From Chryseobacterium formosum (GTDB lineage: Bacteria; Bacteroidota; Bacteroidia; Flavobacteriales; Weeksellaceae), in the NCBI RefSeq assembly GCF_026460885.1, contig NZ_JAOVZW010000033.1, forward strand, positions 32,482 through 96,481: DNA of 64,000 nt, written 5' to 3'. Shown piece by piece: positions 1 to 8,849 of the stretch. The translations under genes were made by a program, and so were the position numbers. The notes beneath the pieces are model-generated. The model worked only from the letters and a program-made list of their open reading frames with translations, was not told where the DNA came from and did not search any database. The number at the start of each line of letters is the position of its first letter. Position 1 is the stretch's first letter.

Positions 1-2
1 CA

Positions 3-506
3 CCTGCGGATGTAGAAAGTCCTACGCTTGAAACCATTGAGTTCCATTCATTAAAAGACTATAAAAACATTCCATTCGAAGATATTAATCCACGTTTGTT
101 TTCTGAAGTTATGCGTGATATAGATTTGGTGGTTTCTGTGGCTCATGTAGGAGATGTAGACCCGGAGGCCAGTCATTCTTCTATCGAAATGCGTGCGGTA
201 TTGATGAAAGAAACGGCAAGATTATTTAAGCTAGACAATGTGAAAATAGAAGGTTCTCATGTTTTAGTGAAAGGTCAAATGGCAGAATACAGTGTACATT
301 TGGGAAGTGCGGTGGTGCATCAGGTACCGGGGAAATATTTGTCGATACTTCCTATTCATTCTCAGCACAGAGGCAGATTGTTTTTACCATTTGCCGATGA
401 CGACCCGAAGTCTGCCGAAGTAATGTCTAAAGTTTTACTGCTGGCTAAAGACAACGAAATACAGGATCCGACTATCCTTTCTCAGATAAAAAGAGAATAT
501 GTATAG
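3..506 (+). CDS. C-terminal end of a DUF4132/DUF7737-type protein (partial)
   Basis: The frame is open from the left edge of the window, so this is only the last 167 residues of a longer protein. The segment with DPEASHSSIEMRAVL, GSHVLVKGQMAEYSVHLGSA and SILPIHSQHRGRLFLPFADD matches what I know of the C-terminal domain (DUF7737) of DUF4132 proteins, large bacterial proteins often located near MolR/WGR-type genes. Their biochemical role is not established. The internal ATG at 96 is not the true start because coding sequence continues upstream of it. The gene ends in TAG, 114 bp before the photolyase gene, and nothing indicates a shared operon. Confidence 0.8.
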   Translation, partial: PADVESPTLETIEFHSLKDYKNIPFEDINPRLFSEVMRDIDLVVSVAHVGDVDPEASHSSIEMRAVLMKETARLFKLDNVKIEGSHVLVKGQMAEYSVHLGSAVVHQVPGKYLSILPIHSQHRGRLFLPFADDDPKSAEVMSKVLLLAKDNEIQDPTILSQIKREYV

Positions 507-620
507 AATTAAAATAGGTGACAAACCGGAAGTACAATTGAAAAGATTTCGAACTTATTATATTAAAACCTGTTTAATAGATTAAAAGGCTTTGAATTTG
601 TTACTATTAAAAAAACTTCT

Positions 621-2015
621 ATGAAAACAGGATTGATTTGGTTTAAGAATGATCTAAGGCTTCATGATAATGAAGCACTAACAAAAGCAATTGAGGAATG
701 TGATGAACTTATTTTTTGCTATGCCATAGAAAAAAGCAATTTCAAAAAACTGGATTTAGGATTTAAGAAATGCGATGTAAACCGGTTTAAATTTATCGAA
801 CAGTCTGTTGCGGATTTGCAGAATCATCTGGAAAAATTGGGTGCTCATTTGTTGATAGGCTCAGATTCGGCTGTCCAACTTTTGCCCAAATTGGTAGAGA
901 AATATGATATTTCAGATATTTATGCGGAAGAAGAATATGCAAGCGAAGAACTCAATCTGATTAAAACAATTCAAAATATTTTGCCTGAGGTAAAGTTTCA
1001 TTCTTATTGGGGAAAAACACTGTATCATAAAGACGACATTCCTTTTTCGACCTCAAAGATTCCTTTATCAAGTAAAGCCTACAGAATTCCTACAGGAAAA
1101 GAGTCAGAGCCGAGAAAAACGTTCAAAGCACCGACAGAATTGAAGAGCGTGAAAAAGGTGAAGAGCACCAAATTTCCGTCCTATAAAGAATTTGATTTTA
1201 CAAAAAAAGAATATGATGCCGCACGACCATTTGTGGAGGGTGGAGAAACCAAAGCATTAAAAAGACTTCAGTATTATACGTTTAAATCTGAACTCTTAAC
1301 AGGATATCGCTGGACGAGAAACCAGTCACAAGGATTGGATTATAGTTCAAAATTCTCGCCATACCTAACTATAGGCTGCATCTCTCCGAGGGAAATTTTT
1401 GAAAATGTAAAAGAATATGAAAAAAAGATAAAGAAAAATCAAAGCACATGGTGGCTGGTTTTTGAATTGGTGTGGCGGGACTTTTTTACCTTAAAAGGAA
1501 TGAAATTCGGTGATAAGATCTTCAAGACAAGAGGCTATAAAAACAAAGAAATTCCCTTTGACAATAATCAGGAAAATTTCGAAAAGTGGTGTGAGGGAAG
1601 AACCGGAATTCCATTTGTAGATGCACATATGAGACAGTTAAACGAAACAGGATACATGAGCAATCGCGGTCGTGTTAATTGCGAGAGTTACTTCGTACAC
1701 GATCTGAATATTGACTGGACATGGGGAGCCGCCTATTTTGAAAGCAAACTGATTGATTACGACGTCAGTTCGAACTGGATGAACTGGCATATGCAGGCTT
1801 TTGAGATCTACTACACCAATCCTGTTCATCAGTCAAATAAATATAAAGCGCAGGACTTCATCAGGGAATGGATTCCGGAGTTGAAAGACTGCAATGATAT
1901 TGAAGTACTGATTCCTTGGGAATTTGATATTCCGGATTATCCCAAACCGATCGAAATCTTTTCAAAATGGGAAAGGGCGATTAATCTGATTAAAAAACTT
2001 AAAATTAAAATCTAA
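621..2015 (+). CDS. DASH-type cryptochrome / deoxyribodipyrimidine photolyase
   Basis: A cytoplasmic FAD-dependent light-activated flavoprotein of 464 residues that is expected to repair cyclobutane pyrimidine dimers, probably in single-stranded or looped DNA as for CRY-DASH. Residues 1-130 form the N-terminal photolyase alpha/beta domain (LIWFKNDLRLHDNEAL). The C-terminal FAD-binding helical domain carries GRTGIPFVDAHMRQLNETGY, MSNRGRVNCESYFVHDL and the DYDVSSNWMNWHMQAF block, all typical of the family. Length is at the usual lower end for CRY-DASH. The start ATG follows an A-rich leader (aaaaaaacttct). The start and stop of the fold are intact. A degenerate copy of the 3' end lies downstream at 3013. 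Assignment to DASH rather than class I CPD photolyase is by sequence impression. Confidence 0.9.
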   Translation: MKTGLIWFKNDLRLHDNEALTKAIEECDELIFCYAIEKSNFKKLDLGFKKCDVNRFKFIEQSVADLQNHLEKLGAHLLIGSDSAVQLLPKLVEKYDISDIYAEEEYASEELNLIKTIQNILPEVKFHSYWGKTLYHKDDIPFSTSKIPLSSKAYRIPTGKESEPRKTFKAPTELKSVKKVKSTKFPSYKEFDFTKKEYDAARPFVEGGETKALKRLQYYTFKSELLTGYRWTRNQSQGLDYSSKFSPYLTIGCISPREIFENVKEYEKKIKKNQSTWWLVFELVWRDFFTLKGMKFGDKIFKTRGYKNKEIPFDNNQENFEKWCEGRTGIPFVDAHMRQLNETGYMSNRGRVNCESYFVHDLNIDWTWGAAYFESKLIDYDVSSNWMNWHMQAFEIYYTNPVHQSNKYKAQDFIREWIPELKDCNDIEVLIPWEFDIPDYPKPIEIFSKWERAINLIKKLKIKI

Positions 2016-2169
2016 ATCTATATTTTTAAGTGATCCATTTTTTGAGAAAACTACAATACTACATATTTTGAATTACTAAAATATTAAAATAAAGTTAAAT
2101 TTGTGTACAAGCTAGAGATGGCAAAATAATGTTTGTATTTTTATAAAAATGATGTAGTAATCGATTTTT

Positions 2170-2970
2170 ATGACTTCTGTACAAACCCCCAAAATTAAAG
2201 CCGTCTTTTTTGATGTGGATGGAACAATATTCAGTTTAAAAACAAAATCAATTCCGGAATCAACGAGGAAAGCAATAAAGAATCTCAGAGAAAAAGGAAT
2301 AAAAGTGATCGTTGCCACCGGTCGGTCTATTAATGATCTCAGTCATATTAAACATATCGAGTTTGATGGCTTTATGACGTTTAATGGGGGGTATTGTATG
2401 ACGGTCGATGGTCAGGTGATGTATAGAAAAGTAATCAATACTGATGATATAAAAAATTTGATAGATTATTCAGAACGATCTGATGTCAGTTTTTCATTGA
2501 TGTATGAAGATACAGTGAGGATCAGTCACGAAAGTCCAAAAGTCCTTGAACTGTATCGTCACGTTGATATTCCGGTGCCAGCTTTAGTTGATAAAGAAAA
2601 GCTTGATATTGAAAACGTTTTGCAGGTCAATGTTTTTATCGATCCTGAAATGGAAGAATCTTTTATGCGGGAAATCATGCCAAATTCATTGTCTTCAAGA
2701 TGGACACCATTATTTGCAGATGTCAATCCTGGGGGAGTAAGCAAACAGGGAGGTGTGGAATATTTTTGTGAATATTTTAATATTGATCTATCTGAAACAA
2801 TGGCTTTCGGGGATGGAGGAAATGATATTTCTATGCTCAAGTCAGTGGAAATAGGTGTTGCCATGGGGAATGCCGGAGATAATGTCAAAGATATTGCCGA
2901 TTTTATAACTGAAGATGTTGATAATCACGGAATAGAAAAAGCTTTGATGCATTTCGGGCTTTTAGTTTAA
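2170..2970 (+). CDS. Cof-type HAD-IIB family phosphatase
   Basis: A cytoplasmic haloacid-dehalogenase-superfamily hydrolase of 266 residues, probably removing phosphate from sugar phosphates or nucleotide-like metabolites through an aspartyl-phosphate intermediate. Motif I is FFDVDGT with the nucleophile Asp15 and acid/base Asp17. Motif II is VATGRS. A lysine in SKQGGVEYF supplies motif III, and motif IV is AFGDGGNDISML with Asp215 and Asp219. The cap insertion between motifs II and III is of the Cof/IIB type. The substrate cannot be read from sequence. It stands alone, 154 bp after the photolyase gene on the same strand. Confidence 0.88.
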   Translation: MTSVQTPKIKAVFFDVDGTIFSLKTKSIPESTRKAIKNLREKGIKVIVATGRSINDLSHIKHIEFDGFMTFNGGYCMTVDGQVMYRKVINTDDIKNLIDYSERSDVSFSLMYEDTVRISHESPKVLELYRHVDIPVPALVDKEKLDIENVLQVNVFIDPEMEESFMREIMPNSLSSRWTPLFADVNPGGVSKQGGVEYFCEYFNIDLSETMAFGDGGNDISMLKSVEIGVAMGNAGDNVKDIADFITEDVDNHGIEKALMHFGLLV

Positions 2971-3012
2971 ACTTCGGCAGGTGTTGCAGGATAATTTTTT
3001 ATAAGGGATTTA

Positions 3013-3151
3013 GTTAGTTCGAACTGGATGAATTGGTATATTTTGGCATTTGATATTCATTACGAATTATCCAAAAACAATTAAAATCTTTTTAAAGTGG
3101 GACAGAGCTATTAATTTAATTAAAAACTCAAATTTAACAGCTATAATTTAA
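3013..3151 (+). pseudogene. Relic of a photolyase/cryptochrome 3' end
   Basis: Conceptual translation in two frames gives VSSNWMNWYILAFDIHY and then PKTIKIFLKWDRAINLIKN before a stop. These match the last block of the intact DASH photolyase at 621-2015 (VSSNWMNWHMQAFEIYY and PKPIEIFSKWERAINLIKK). About 30 residues between the two blocks are missing and there is a frame change. It is therefore the decayed tail of a second photolyase-like gene, or of a partial tandem duplication. No start or upstream domain remains. Confidence 0.75.
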
Positions 3152-3593
3152 TGCTTTCGGGAAGATTACACGAACTTACACTTTCCAATCTCAAGGGATT
3201 AAGTAATGATCTAAAAAGTGATCCTATCAATTACGTTAAAGTATCGTTCTATATTTGGAGCAGGAGGGAGTGTTTACTGGCAGATTAAAAATACTTTCAA
3301 TGTAAAACAGAATTTCGAAAACCTCCGACATGCATTAGGCAATAGTGAACATTGACTGGGAGCAATCGCTGTGCTATTATAATTTCTTGATAATTAAACT
3401 TTATCAGTGGGATGATTTCTTCGATTGATATCGTTTTGCGGGTTTTAACAACCTCAAAAAGTTCAGGGGTAATCCCTTATCCAATTTATATCTTAAAAAA
3501 AGTATACTAACTATTAGAAGTTTTTGAACACAAGAAGCGGGGATTTGAACACGGGATAGGAATTAATTTGACTGAAATTTGCATCATTATTAA
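3151..3593 (+). other. Stretch without an intact gene; unrecognised coding-like fragments
   Basis: The first 200 bp contain two short overlapping open stretches in different frames. The second reads AGGSVYWQIKNTFNVKQNF and runs to about 3353. Together they look like a frameshifted small protein, but I do not recognise the family. From about 3360 to 3593 I see only AT-rich sequence with no repeat, hairpin or promoter I can defend. Confidence 0.35.
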
Positions 3594-4586
3594 ATGTCAA
3601 TAAAGATGAAAATAGTTGTTACAGGTTCATTAGGAAATATCAGCAGGCCTCTGGTGGTACAATTGATTAAGCAGGGACATCAGGTTACCGTAATCAGCAG
3701 TTCAGCTGCAAGGAAAGTAGAAATAGAGCAGTTGGGAGCACAAGCTGCAATCGGCGAAATAGAGGATAGCATTTTTCTGAACAAAACTTTTGAGGATCAG
3801 GATGCTGCTTACTGTATGATCCCACCCTTTAACTTTTTTGGAAAACAGAATCTTGATTATCAAAAACAAGCATTAGAAATCAGTACCAATTATGTTCAGG
3901 CAATTCAAAAAGCCGGAATAAAAAAAGTGATCCATCTGAGCAGTGTGGGTGCAGAAAAGTCAAATGGGGCAGGGGTCTTGGTTTTTCACTATATCGCAGA
4001 AAGTGTTTTTAAAAAACTGCCTTCCGATGTAACCGTTATCCATATACGTCCTGCATCTTTCGATTATAATCTGTATGCCTTTATGGATATGGTAAAAGGT
4101 AAAGGTTTTTTACAAGGTGTGATTGGTAAGCTGCTCTATCTTCAACATTATGGTCTCAAAGGTCTGCTGAAAGGATATTCCGGAATTATATTATCAAATT
4201 ACGGAGGAGCCGACAAAATAGCTTGGGTATCGCCCATTGATATTGCATCCGCCATTGCAGAGGAGATCAACACTCAACAAAGAGGCAAAAAAGGAAGGTA
4301 TGTTGCCAGCGAAGAACTGACGTGTCAGGAAATTGCTACTACTTTAGGAAATGCGATCGGAAAGCCATACTTGAAATGGGTGCTTATCAGCGATAAGCAG
4401 ATGACCGGCGCCTTTATAAAAATAGGGGCAACTGACACTATAGCCAAAGAATTTACAGAGATGAATATGGCGATGCACGATGGAAGCCTGTTTGAGGATT
4501 ACTTTAAAAACAGACCAGCCATTTTGGGCAGGGTGAAGATCAAAGATTTTGCGAAAGAATTCGCCATAAAATACAATCAACAATGA
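3594..4586 (+). CDS. NmrA-like / atypical SDR NAD(P)-binding protein
   Basis: A cytoplasmic Rossmann-fold protein of 330 residues. The N-terminus MKIVVTGSLGNISRPLV carries the glycine-rich dinucleotide-binding turn, followed by VIHLSSVGAEKSNGAGV and a C-terminal half that resembles NmrA/NAD(P)H-binding oxidoreductases. It may be a redox-responsive regulator-like protein or a quinone/azo-type reductase. Translation may start at the fifth codon (ATG at 3606), which gives the classical MKIVVTG start; the annotated ATG is four codons earlier. Its TGA overlaps the ATG of the next gene in an ATGA arrangement, so the two are translationally coupled. The AraC-type regulator two genes downstream may control this set. 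Confidence 0.78.
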   Translation: MSIKMKIVVTGSLGNISRPLVVQLIKQGHQVTVISSSAARKVEIEQLGAQAAIGEIEDSIFLNKTFEDQDAAYCMIPPFNFFGKQNLDYQKQALEISTNYVQAIQKAGIKKVIHLSSVGAEKSNGAGVLVFHYIAESVFKKLPSDVTVIHIRPASFDYNLYAFMDMVKGKGFLQGVIGKLLYLQHYGLKGLLKGYSGIILSNYGGADKIAWVSPIDIASAIAEEINTQQRGKKGRYVASEELTCQEIATTLGNAIGKPYLKWVLISDKQMTGAFIKIGATDTIAKEFTEMNMAMHDGSLFEDYFKNRPAILGRVKIKDFAKEFAIKYNQQ

Positions 4587-5038
4587 GAAATTTCTTTCTA
4601 ACAATTGTCATTTTAAATTTTTCAATGATGCTATTTTCACAATCGACAGCCGATGATATTATTGGTACTTGGTACAGTCCGGTGAAACAAGGAAATGTGC
4701 AGATCTATAAAAGCGGGAAAATCTATAACGGCAAACTCATCTATTTAAAACATTCTTTGGATGGCCAGGGAAAACCAATTTTGGACATGAATAATCCTGA
4801 CAGAGAAAAACGTAAAAGACCTTTGGTAGGTATTCTTTTGTTAAAAGATATTACATACGATGATAAGAAGAACAGCTGGAAAGGAAAGCTCTATGATTAC
4901 GATGGGAGTAAGGGAAATACCTACGATTCGTATCTTAACATCACCAAAAATGGCAAACTGAATATCAAAGGCTTTTGGGGCCTTTCTTTCTTCGGATTAA
5001 ATCCAGGACTTACTTTAGAAACAGTTGATCCGGAATAA
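4583..5038 (+). CDS. DUF2147 secreted protein
   Basis: A small exported protein of 151 residues. A hydrophobic N-terminal signal peptide ends near LFSQST. The mature part (DIIGTWYSPVKQGNVQIYKS, WKGKLYDYDGSKGNTYDSYL, GKLNIKGFWGLSFFG) is the DUF2147 pattern: a small lipocalin-like beta-barrel found widely in Bacteroidota and Proteobacteria, with no established function. The start overlaps the stop of the upstream NmrA-like gene by four bases. The AraC gene follows 31 bp downstream, so the three genes may form one transcript. Confidence 0.85.
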   Translation: MRNFFLTIVILNFSMMLFSQSTADDIIGTWYSPVKQGNVQIYKSGKIYNGKLIYLKHSLDGQGKPILDMNNPDREKRKRPLVGILLLKDITYDDKKNSWKGKLYDYDGSKGNTYDSYLNITKNGKLNIKGFWGLSFFGLNPGLTLETVDPE

Positions 5039-5069
5039 TCATATATTTAGATCTTGGAAACTCAATAAG

Positions 5070-5990
5070 ATGAATGTGCAACAGCCCTACAGAATAAAAA
5101 GCATCAAAGAATATCATAAAATATTAGGTATTGGTGCACCGGAACATCCGATGATCAGTGTCATAGACCTTACCGACATTACGCCTTACAAAAGTGAGGA
5201 CAGTGTCAAGGTGATCTTTGATTTTTACATCATCTCACTCAAAAAGGTAGATTCCGGGGATGTACAGTACGGTTATGGTCAGCAGAAATATGATTTCGAT
5301 AATGGCATTCTATTCTTCATAGCACCCAATCAGGTTTTTTCATTTAAAGCAGACGAAGATTTTAAAAGTTCAGGAAGTATGTTGCTCATCCATCCTGATT
5401 TTTTGTGGGGAAGCGCACTAGCAAAAACGATCAAGAAATATGAGTTTTTCAATTATGCGGTGAACGAAGCTCTTTTTGTTTCTGAAAAAGAAGAACTTGT
5501 CTTGAACAGTTTCATTAAAAATATCGAGGGGGAATATCATTCACACATCGATAGATTCAGTGAGGCAATTATTATCTCTCAAATAGAATCTTTCCTTAAT
5601 TATTCAGACAGATTTTATATGCGTCAGTTTCTTACCCGTAAAATATCGGGAAACCAGATCCTGAACAAATTGGAAAAAATCCTTGATGACTATTTTGCTG
5701 ATGACAATATCATCAACAAAGGCTTGCCAACCGTACAGTATGTTGCCGGACTTCTAAATTGTTCGCCCAACTATCTGAGTGGAGTTTTGAAAACCCTTAC
5801 CGGTCAGAATACCCAACAGCACATTCACGAAAAGATCATTGAAAAGGCAAAAGAAAAACTTTCGACGACCACACTTACCATTGGCGAAATTGCTTTTGAG
5901 CTGGGATTCGAGTACCCGCAGTCTTTCAGCAAATTGTTTAAAAGCAAGACCAATCTTTCTCCGGTCGAGTTCAGGACGTCTTTCAATTAA
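5070..5990 (+). CDS. AraC-family transcriptional regulator (paralogue of 8850-9761)
   Basis: A cytoplasmic DNA-binding protein of about 306 residues. The first 190 residues form a sensing domain and the last 100 carry the AraC double helix-turn-helix (PTVQYVAGLLNCSPNYLSG, then TIGEIAFELGFEYPQSFSKL and SPVEFRTSFN). I chose the ATG at 5070 because the paralogue at 8850-9761 starts at the equivalent position (R-I-x-S-I-x-E-Y-H); the frame is open 15 codons further upstream. It follows the NmrA-like and DUF2147 genes closely and precedes a broken membrane-protein gene. The closely similar second copy lies on the opposite strand, and a decayed tail of a third is at 37888. Confidence 0.85.
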   Translation: MNVQQPYRIKSIKEYHKILGIGAPEHPMISVIDLTDITPYKSEDSVKVIFDFYIISLKKVDSGDVQYGYGQQKYDFDNGILFFIAPNQVFSFKADEDFKSSGSMLLIHPDFLWGSALAKTIKKYEFFNYAVNEALFVSEKEELVLNSFIKNIEGEYHSHIDRFSEAIIISQIESFLNYSDRFYMRQFLTRKISGNQILNKLEKILDDYFADDNIINKGLPTVQYVAGLLNCSPNYLSGVLKTLTGQNTQQHIHEKIIEKAKEKLSTTTLTIGEIAFELGFEYPQSFSKLFKSKTNLSPVEFRTSFN

Positions 5991-6010
5991 TTCAAATTTC
6001 TAATCATCTT

Positions 6011-6768
6011 ATGATCGACTTTTTAGCATCACTCAAAACAAGAAATGAGTGCTTATTTTATTTTGGACTGCTATGTCTGTCAATTGCAGCGTTGATATTG
6101 ATAAGATCAAAATTCAGCGATGTACAGATCAACGGCGTGAATGTCTTGTACAAACCATTTAAATTTGCTCTGTCAATGGGTATATTTAGCTTAACGATGG
6201 GTTGGTACATGGGTTATCTTACTTCTTATAAATATATCAATTTATATAACTGGTCATTGATCATCTTTCTTGGATTCGAAGTCTTTTACGTCACACTTCA
6301 GGCCTCGCGAAGTCAGTTGTCCCATTATAACGTCAGTTCAGCATTATATACTTCATTGACTGTCGCAATGGCAATTGCAGCAATAGCAGCAACTGTATTA
6401 CTGGCTATATCGGCATCCTGTTTTGTACTAAGAATTTTCCCGAATTTCCCGATCATTATCTTTGAGCCATTCGCTTAGGCATCTTTTTATTTGTGATATT
6501 TGCTTTGGAAGGTGCCGTTATTGGTGCCAATGGTTCGCCTAGAGTTGGTGGTCAAGATGGCGGAGCAATACCTTTTCTTAATTGGAGTCTTAAATATGGC
6601 GATCTGCGCATTGCACATTTCGTAGGGATGCATGCCTTGCAGATATTGCCATTACTTGCATTTTATATATTCAAGGATGTTAGGGTGGTTATTTTGGTTG
6701 GCTTAATGTACGGTTTGTTAGCGTTATTTTGTCTGGTGCAAGCTCTGAACGCTAAACCGCTATTATAA
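6011..6768 (+). pseudogene. Polytopic membrane protein gene broken by a frameshift and a TGA codon
   Basis: The first 155 codons encode a protein with several hydrophobic segments (YFGLLCLSIAALILI, FKFALSMGIFSLTMGWYMGY, WSLIIFLGFEVFYVTL). Coding then continues in another frame: PDHYL, a TGA at 6463-6465 where I expect Trp, then AIRLGIFLFVIFALEGAVIG, GGAIPFLNWSLKYGDL and RIAHFVGMHALQILPLL. The halves together look like one Bacteroidota inner-membrane protein of about 250 residues. Two lesions are needed: a frame change near 6425-6450 and the TGA. The C-terminal half could start at GTG 6493, but this is unlikely to be a real gene by itself. Function is unknown. It lies 20 bp after the AraC gene. 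Confidence 0.7.
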
Positions 6769-6890
6769 TAAATCTTTTATCGATACTACTTCAGGTAAAA
6801 TATCCTGTCGTCAGTAGAGAATTCTAAAAATTAAAAACTGCTTTTTAATTATGGATAAACTGTCGTAACTTGTATTTATAATAGTTAAGT

Positions 6891-7742
6891 ATGTCATTTA
6901 AGCCAAAATTCATTCCATTAAATACTTTTCCCGATGTTGAAAGCAAAGGCATTATTATTGAAAAATCGTATGTTAAAGATCTCCAATTAGAAAGAATAAG
7001 AAAAGCTCACAGGGATAACTACCATTTATTCTTTATTTTGGAACAGGGAAGCGGAATATTTGAAGTAGATTTCAAACAGTATACAATTATATCACCTTCT
7101 CTCATCTACATTCAGCCATATCAGGTACATCGGGGCATTTCTTTTAAGGACGGGTATTTTACTGTAGTTCTTATAAGCGACGAAAACCTTAACGCTGAAT
7201 ACCTTGATCTGTTAAAGAAAATGGCTCCTGCAGATCCTCTGATGTTGGAAACTAAGCTCTTTGATGTTTTATCAGATGCAATAGCAGTTTGTATAAAAAT
7301 GAAGGATCTTGAGAGAAAATTATACCATTCTATATTGAAAAATAGTTGCAACGCTCTGATAGGATTGATTATCTCTGAGTTTTTAAAAAATTCTGTTCAG
7401 ACAGATCCACAGACCCGTTCTGAAGTTATTATGAGCAACTTTAAATTTTTATTGGACGAGAAATTCGCTGCAGAAAAAAATCCCAGGTACTACGCTGAAA
7501 GGTTGAATATTTCTACAGCCTATTTAAATGAATGCACTAAAAAGGCTACCGGTAATACAGTTTCCTATCATATACAAGAAAGAATAATGTTGGAAGCAAA
7601 ACGTCTTTTGTTTCATTCTTCAAAGTCTGTCAAAGAAATTGCACATTATCTGGGATATGAAGATCATTCGTATTTCTCGCGCCTATTTAATAACTTAACG
7701 GGAATGACTGCTTTAACGTTCAGAAGAAAAAGCTTCGAATAG
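6891..7742 (+). CDS. AraC-family regulator with N-terminal cupin-like sensor
   Basis: A cytoplasmic transcription factor of 283 residues. Residues 1-120 resemble the AraC ligand-binding cupin (RKAHRDNYHLFFILEQGSG, IISPSLIYIQPYQVHRG). The last 95 residues hold the two helix-turn-helix units (RYYAERLNISTAYLNE, VKEIAHYLGYEDHSYFSRLF). It is not closely related to the AraC pair at 5070 and 8850. The downstream siderophore-interacting-type flavoprotein starts 75 bp later in the same direction, a common arrangement in Flavobacteriia, so that gene is its most likely target. The ligand is unknown. Confidence 0.88.
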   Translation: MSFKPKFIPLNTFPDVESKGIIIEKSYVKDLQLERIRKAHRDNYHLFFILEQGSGIFEVDFKQYTIISPSLIYIQPYQVHRGISFKDGYFTVVLISDENLNAEYLDLLKKMAPADPLMLETKLFDVLSDAIAVCIKMKDLERKLYHSILKNSCNALIGLIISEFLKNSVQTDPQTRSEVIMSNFKFLLDEKFAAEKNPRYYAERLNISTAYLNECTKKATGNTVSYHIQERIMLEAKRLLFHSSKSVKEIAHYLGYEDHSYFSRLFNNLTGMTALTFRRKSFE

Positions 7743-7816
7743 TCCTATACTTACACATTCCAATCCATTTTAGCGCTTTGTATTTCTTGGTTTCTTTGTA
7801 TCACTAAATTAAAGAT

Positions 7817-8539
7817 ATGCCAACAGCACCCAAATGGCTCAACGATGCCCTTGAAAAAATAGCACCATCATTTTTAAGAACAGTAAAAGTGGAAAATTCT
7901 GTTTATCTCAACCCTTATTTAAAGAAGGTTCGTTTAAGAGGGGATTTCACAACTTTGAATTTTGATCCGGGATTCACAATTTCACTTAGGGTCACTCCAA
8001 ATGATCTACGCCACTATACTGTTTCCTATGCAGACCAGTCAAAGAAAGCCATTGAATTTGTAGCTTACCTGCACGGTAATTCAGTCGGAGCCGATTACAT
8101 ACGCGATCTTCAGTTTGATGATCAAAAAATAAAGTTAGCGGTCTTGGGAAGTGATAAACAGTACGACCCAACTGTAAAAAAGCAGCTGATCTTTGGGGAT
8201 GAAACCTCGTTAAGTTTGATGCTCAGTTTTTTACCCTTTCTTAAAAGGAATGATCATCAATTCATCTTTTATATAGAATTGGAAGAAGAAAACAAGATAA
8301 TTCCTGAAATAATTGGCTTATGCAATTATAAAATTTTTTCAAAAAAAGAGGTGTTTAGTAATGTAGAAAGTATACAGCAATTGCCCCTGTTAAGTAATCA
8401 AGAGTGGTCGGATGCCAATATAATACTGACAGGAAATGTCAATTCTATCCGGAACTTCAGAAAAGCTTTGAAAGTAAATGATCATAAGGGTAAAATCTAT
8501 CTTAAAGGATACTGGCTTGAAGGTAAAAAAGGATTATAA
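7817..8539 (+). CDS. Siderophore-interacting protein-type FAD-binding oxidoreductase
   Basis: A cytoplasmic flavoprotein of 240 residues in the ferredoxin-reductase-like superfamily. The FAD-binding motif RHYT lies at residues 65-68 after a beta-barrel start (YLKKVRLRGDFTTLNFDPG). The NAD(P)-binding half shows LIFGDETSLSLMLSFLPFL, and the C-terminus IYLKGYWLEGKKGL matches the usual SIP ending (KGYWR-G). SIP proteins reduce ferric siderophores, but similar proteins next to AraC regulators in this phylum may act on other substrates. The gene follows the AraC regulator at 6891 and is 11 bp upstream of a small frame that starts like a receiver domain. Confidence 0.82.
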   Translation: MPTAPKWLNDALEKIAPSFLRTVKVENSVYLNPYLKKVRLRGDFTTLNFDPGFTISLRVTPNDLRHYTVSYADQSKKAIEFVAYLHGNSVGADYIRDLQFDDQKIKLAVLGSDKQYDPTVKKQLIFGDETSLSLMLSFLPFLKRNDHQFIFYIELEEENKIIPEIIGLCNYKIFSKKEVFSNVESIQQLPLLSNQEWSDANIILTGNVNSIRNFRKALKVNDHKGKIYLKGYWLEGKKGL

Positions 8540-8550
8540 TTAGAGATACT

Positions 8551-8763
8551 ATGAAATTCCTGTTAATAAAAGATCAGAATAAGCATCAACAGAATATTAT
8601 TGATTCAATATCGGAATTCTTATGGGATTCAGGTCACGAAGTAGCTAAGATACATTCTGATTGTAATATTGAAAAAAGAGAAGACTCTGATGATCACGAT
8701 TATATTATAAAAATAGCTGATATTCCCGTACTCATCAACCTGATCATAAATCGTGTGATATAA
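8551..8763 (+). CDS. Small protein resembling a degenerate receiver-domain N-terminus
   Basis: A 70-residue frame that begins 11 bp after the siderophore-interacting gene. MKFLLIKDQNKHQQNIIDSI and NIEKREDSDDHDYIIKIADI follow the rhythm of the first 55 residues of an OmpR-type receiver. The acidic pocket is altered (K-D in place of the usual E-D or D-D) and the phosphoacceptor Asp position is not convincing. It then ends without the rest of the domain or any output domain. It is probably a relic of a response regulator gene, or a repurposed short protein. Expression is plausible by position, but function is unknown. Confidence 0.5.
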   Translation: MKFLLIKDQNKHQQNIIDSISEFLWDSGHEVAKIHSDCNIEKREDSDDHDYIIKIADIPVLINLIINRVI

Positions 8764-8849
8764 AAGAATATAAATTTTCAGTAATGGTCAAAGTAAACAA
8801 AATGTAAGCTCCTTCATTCCAACGATATTTGAACACAAGCTTTTATTTT

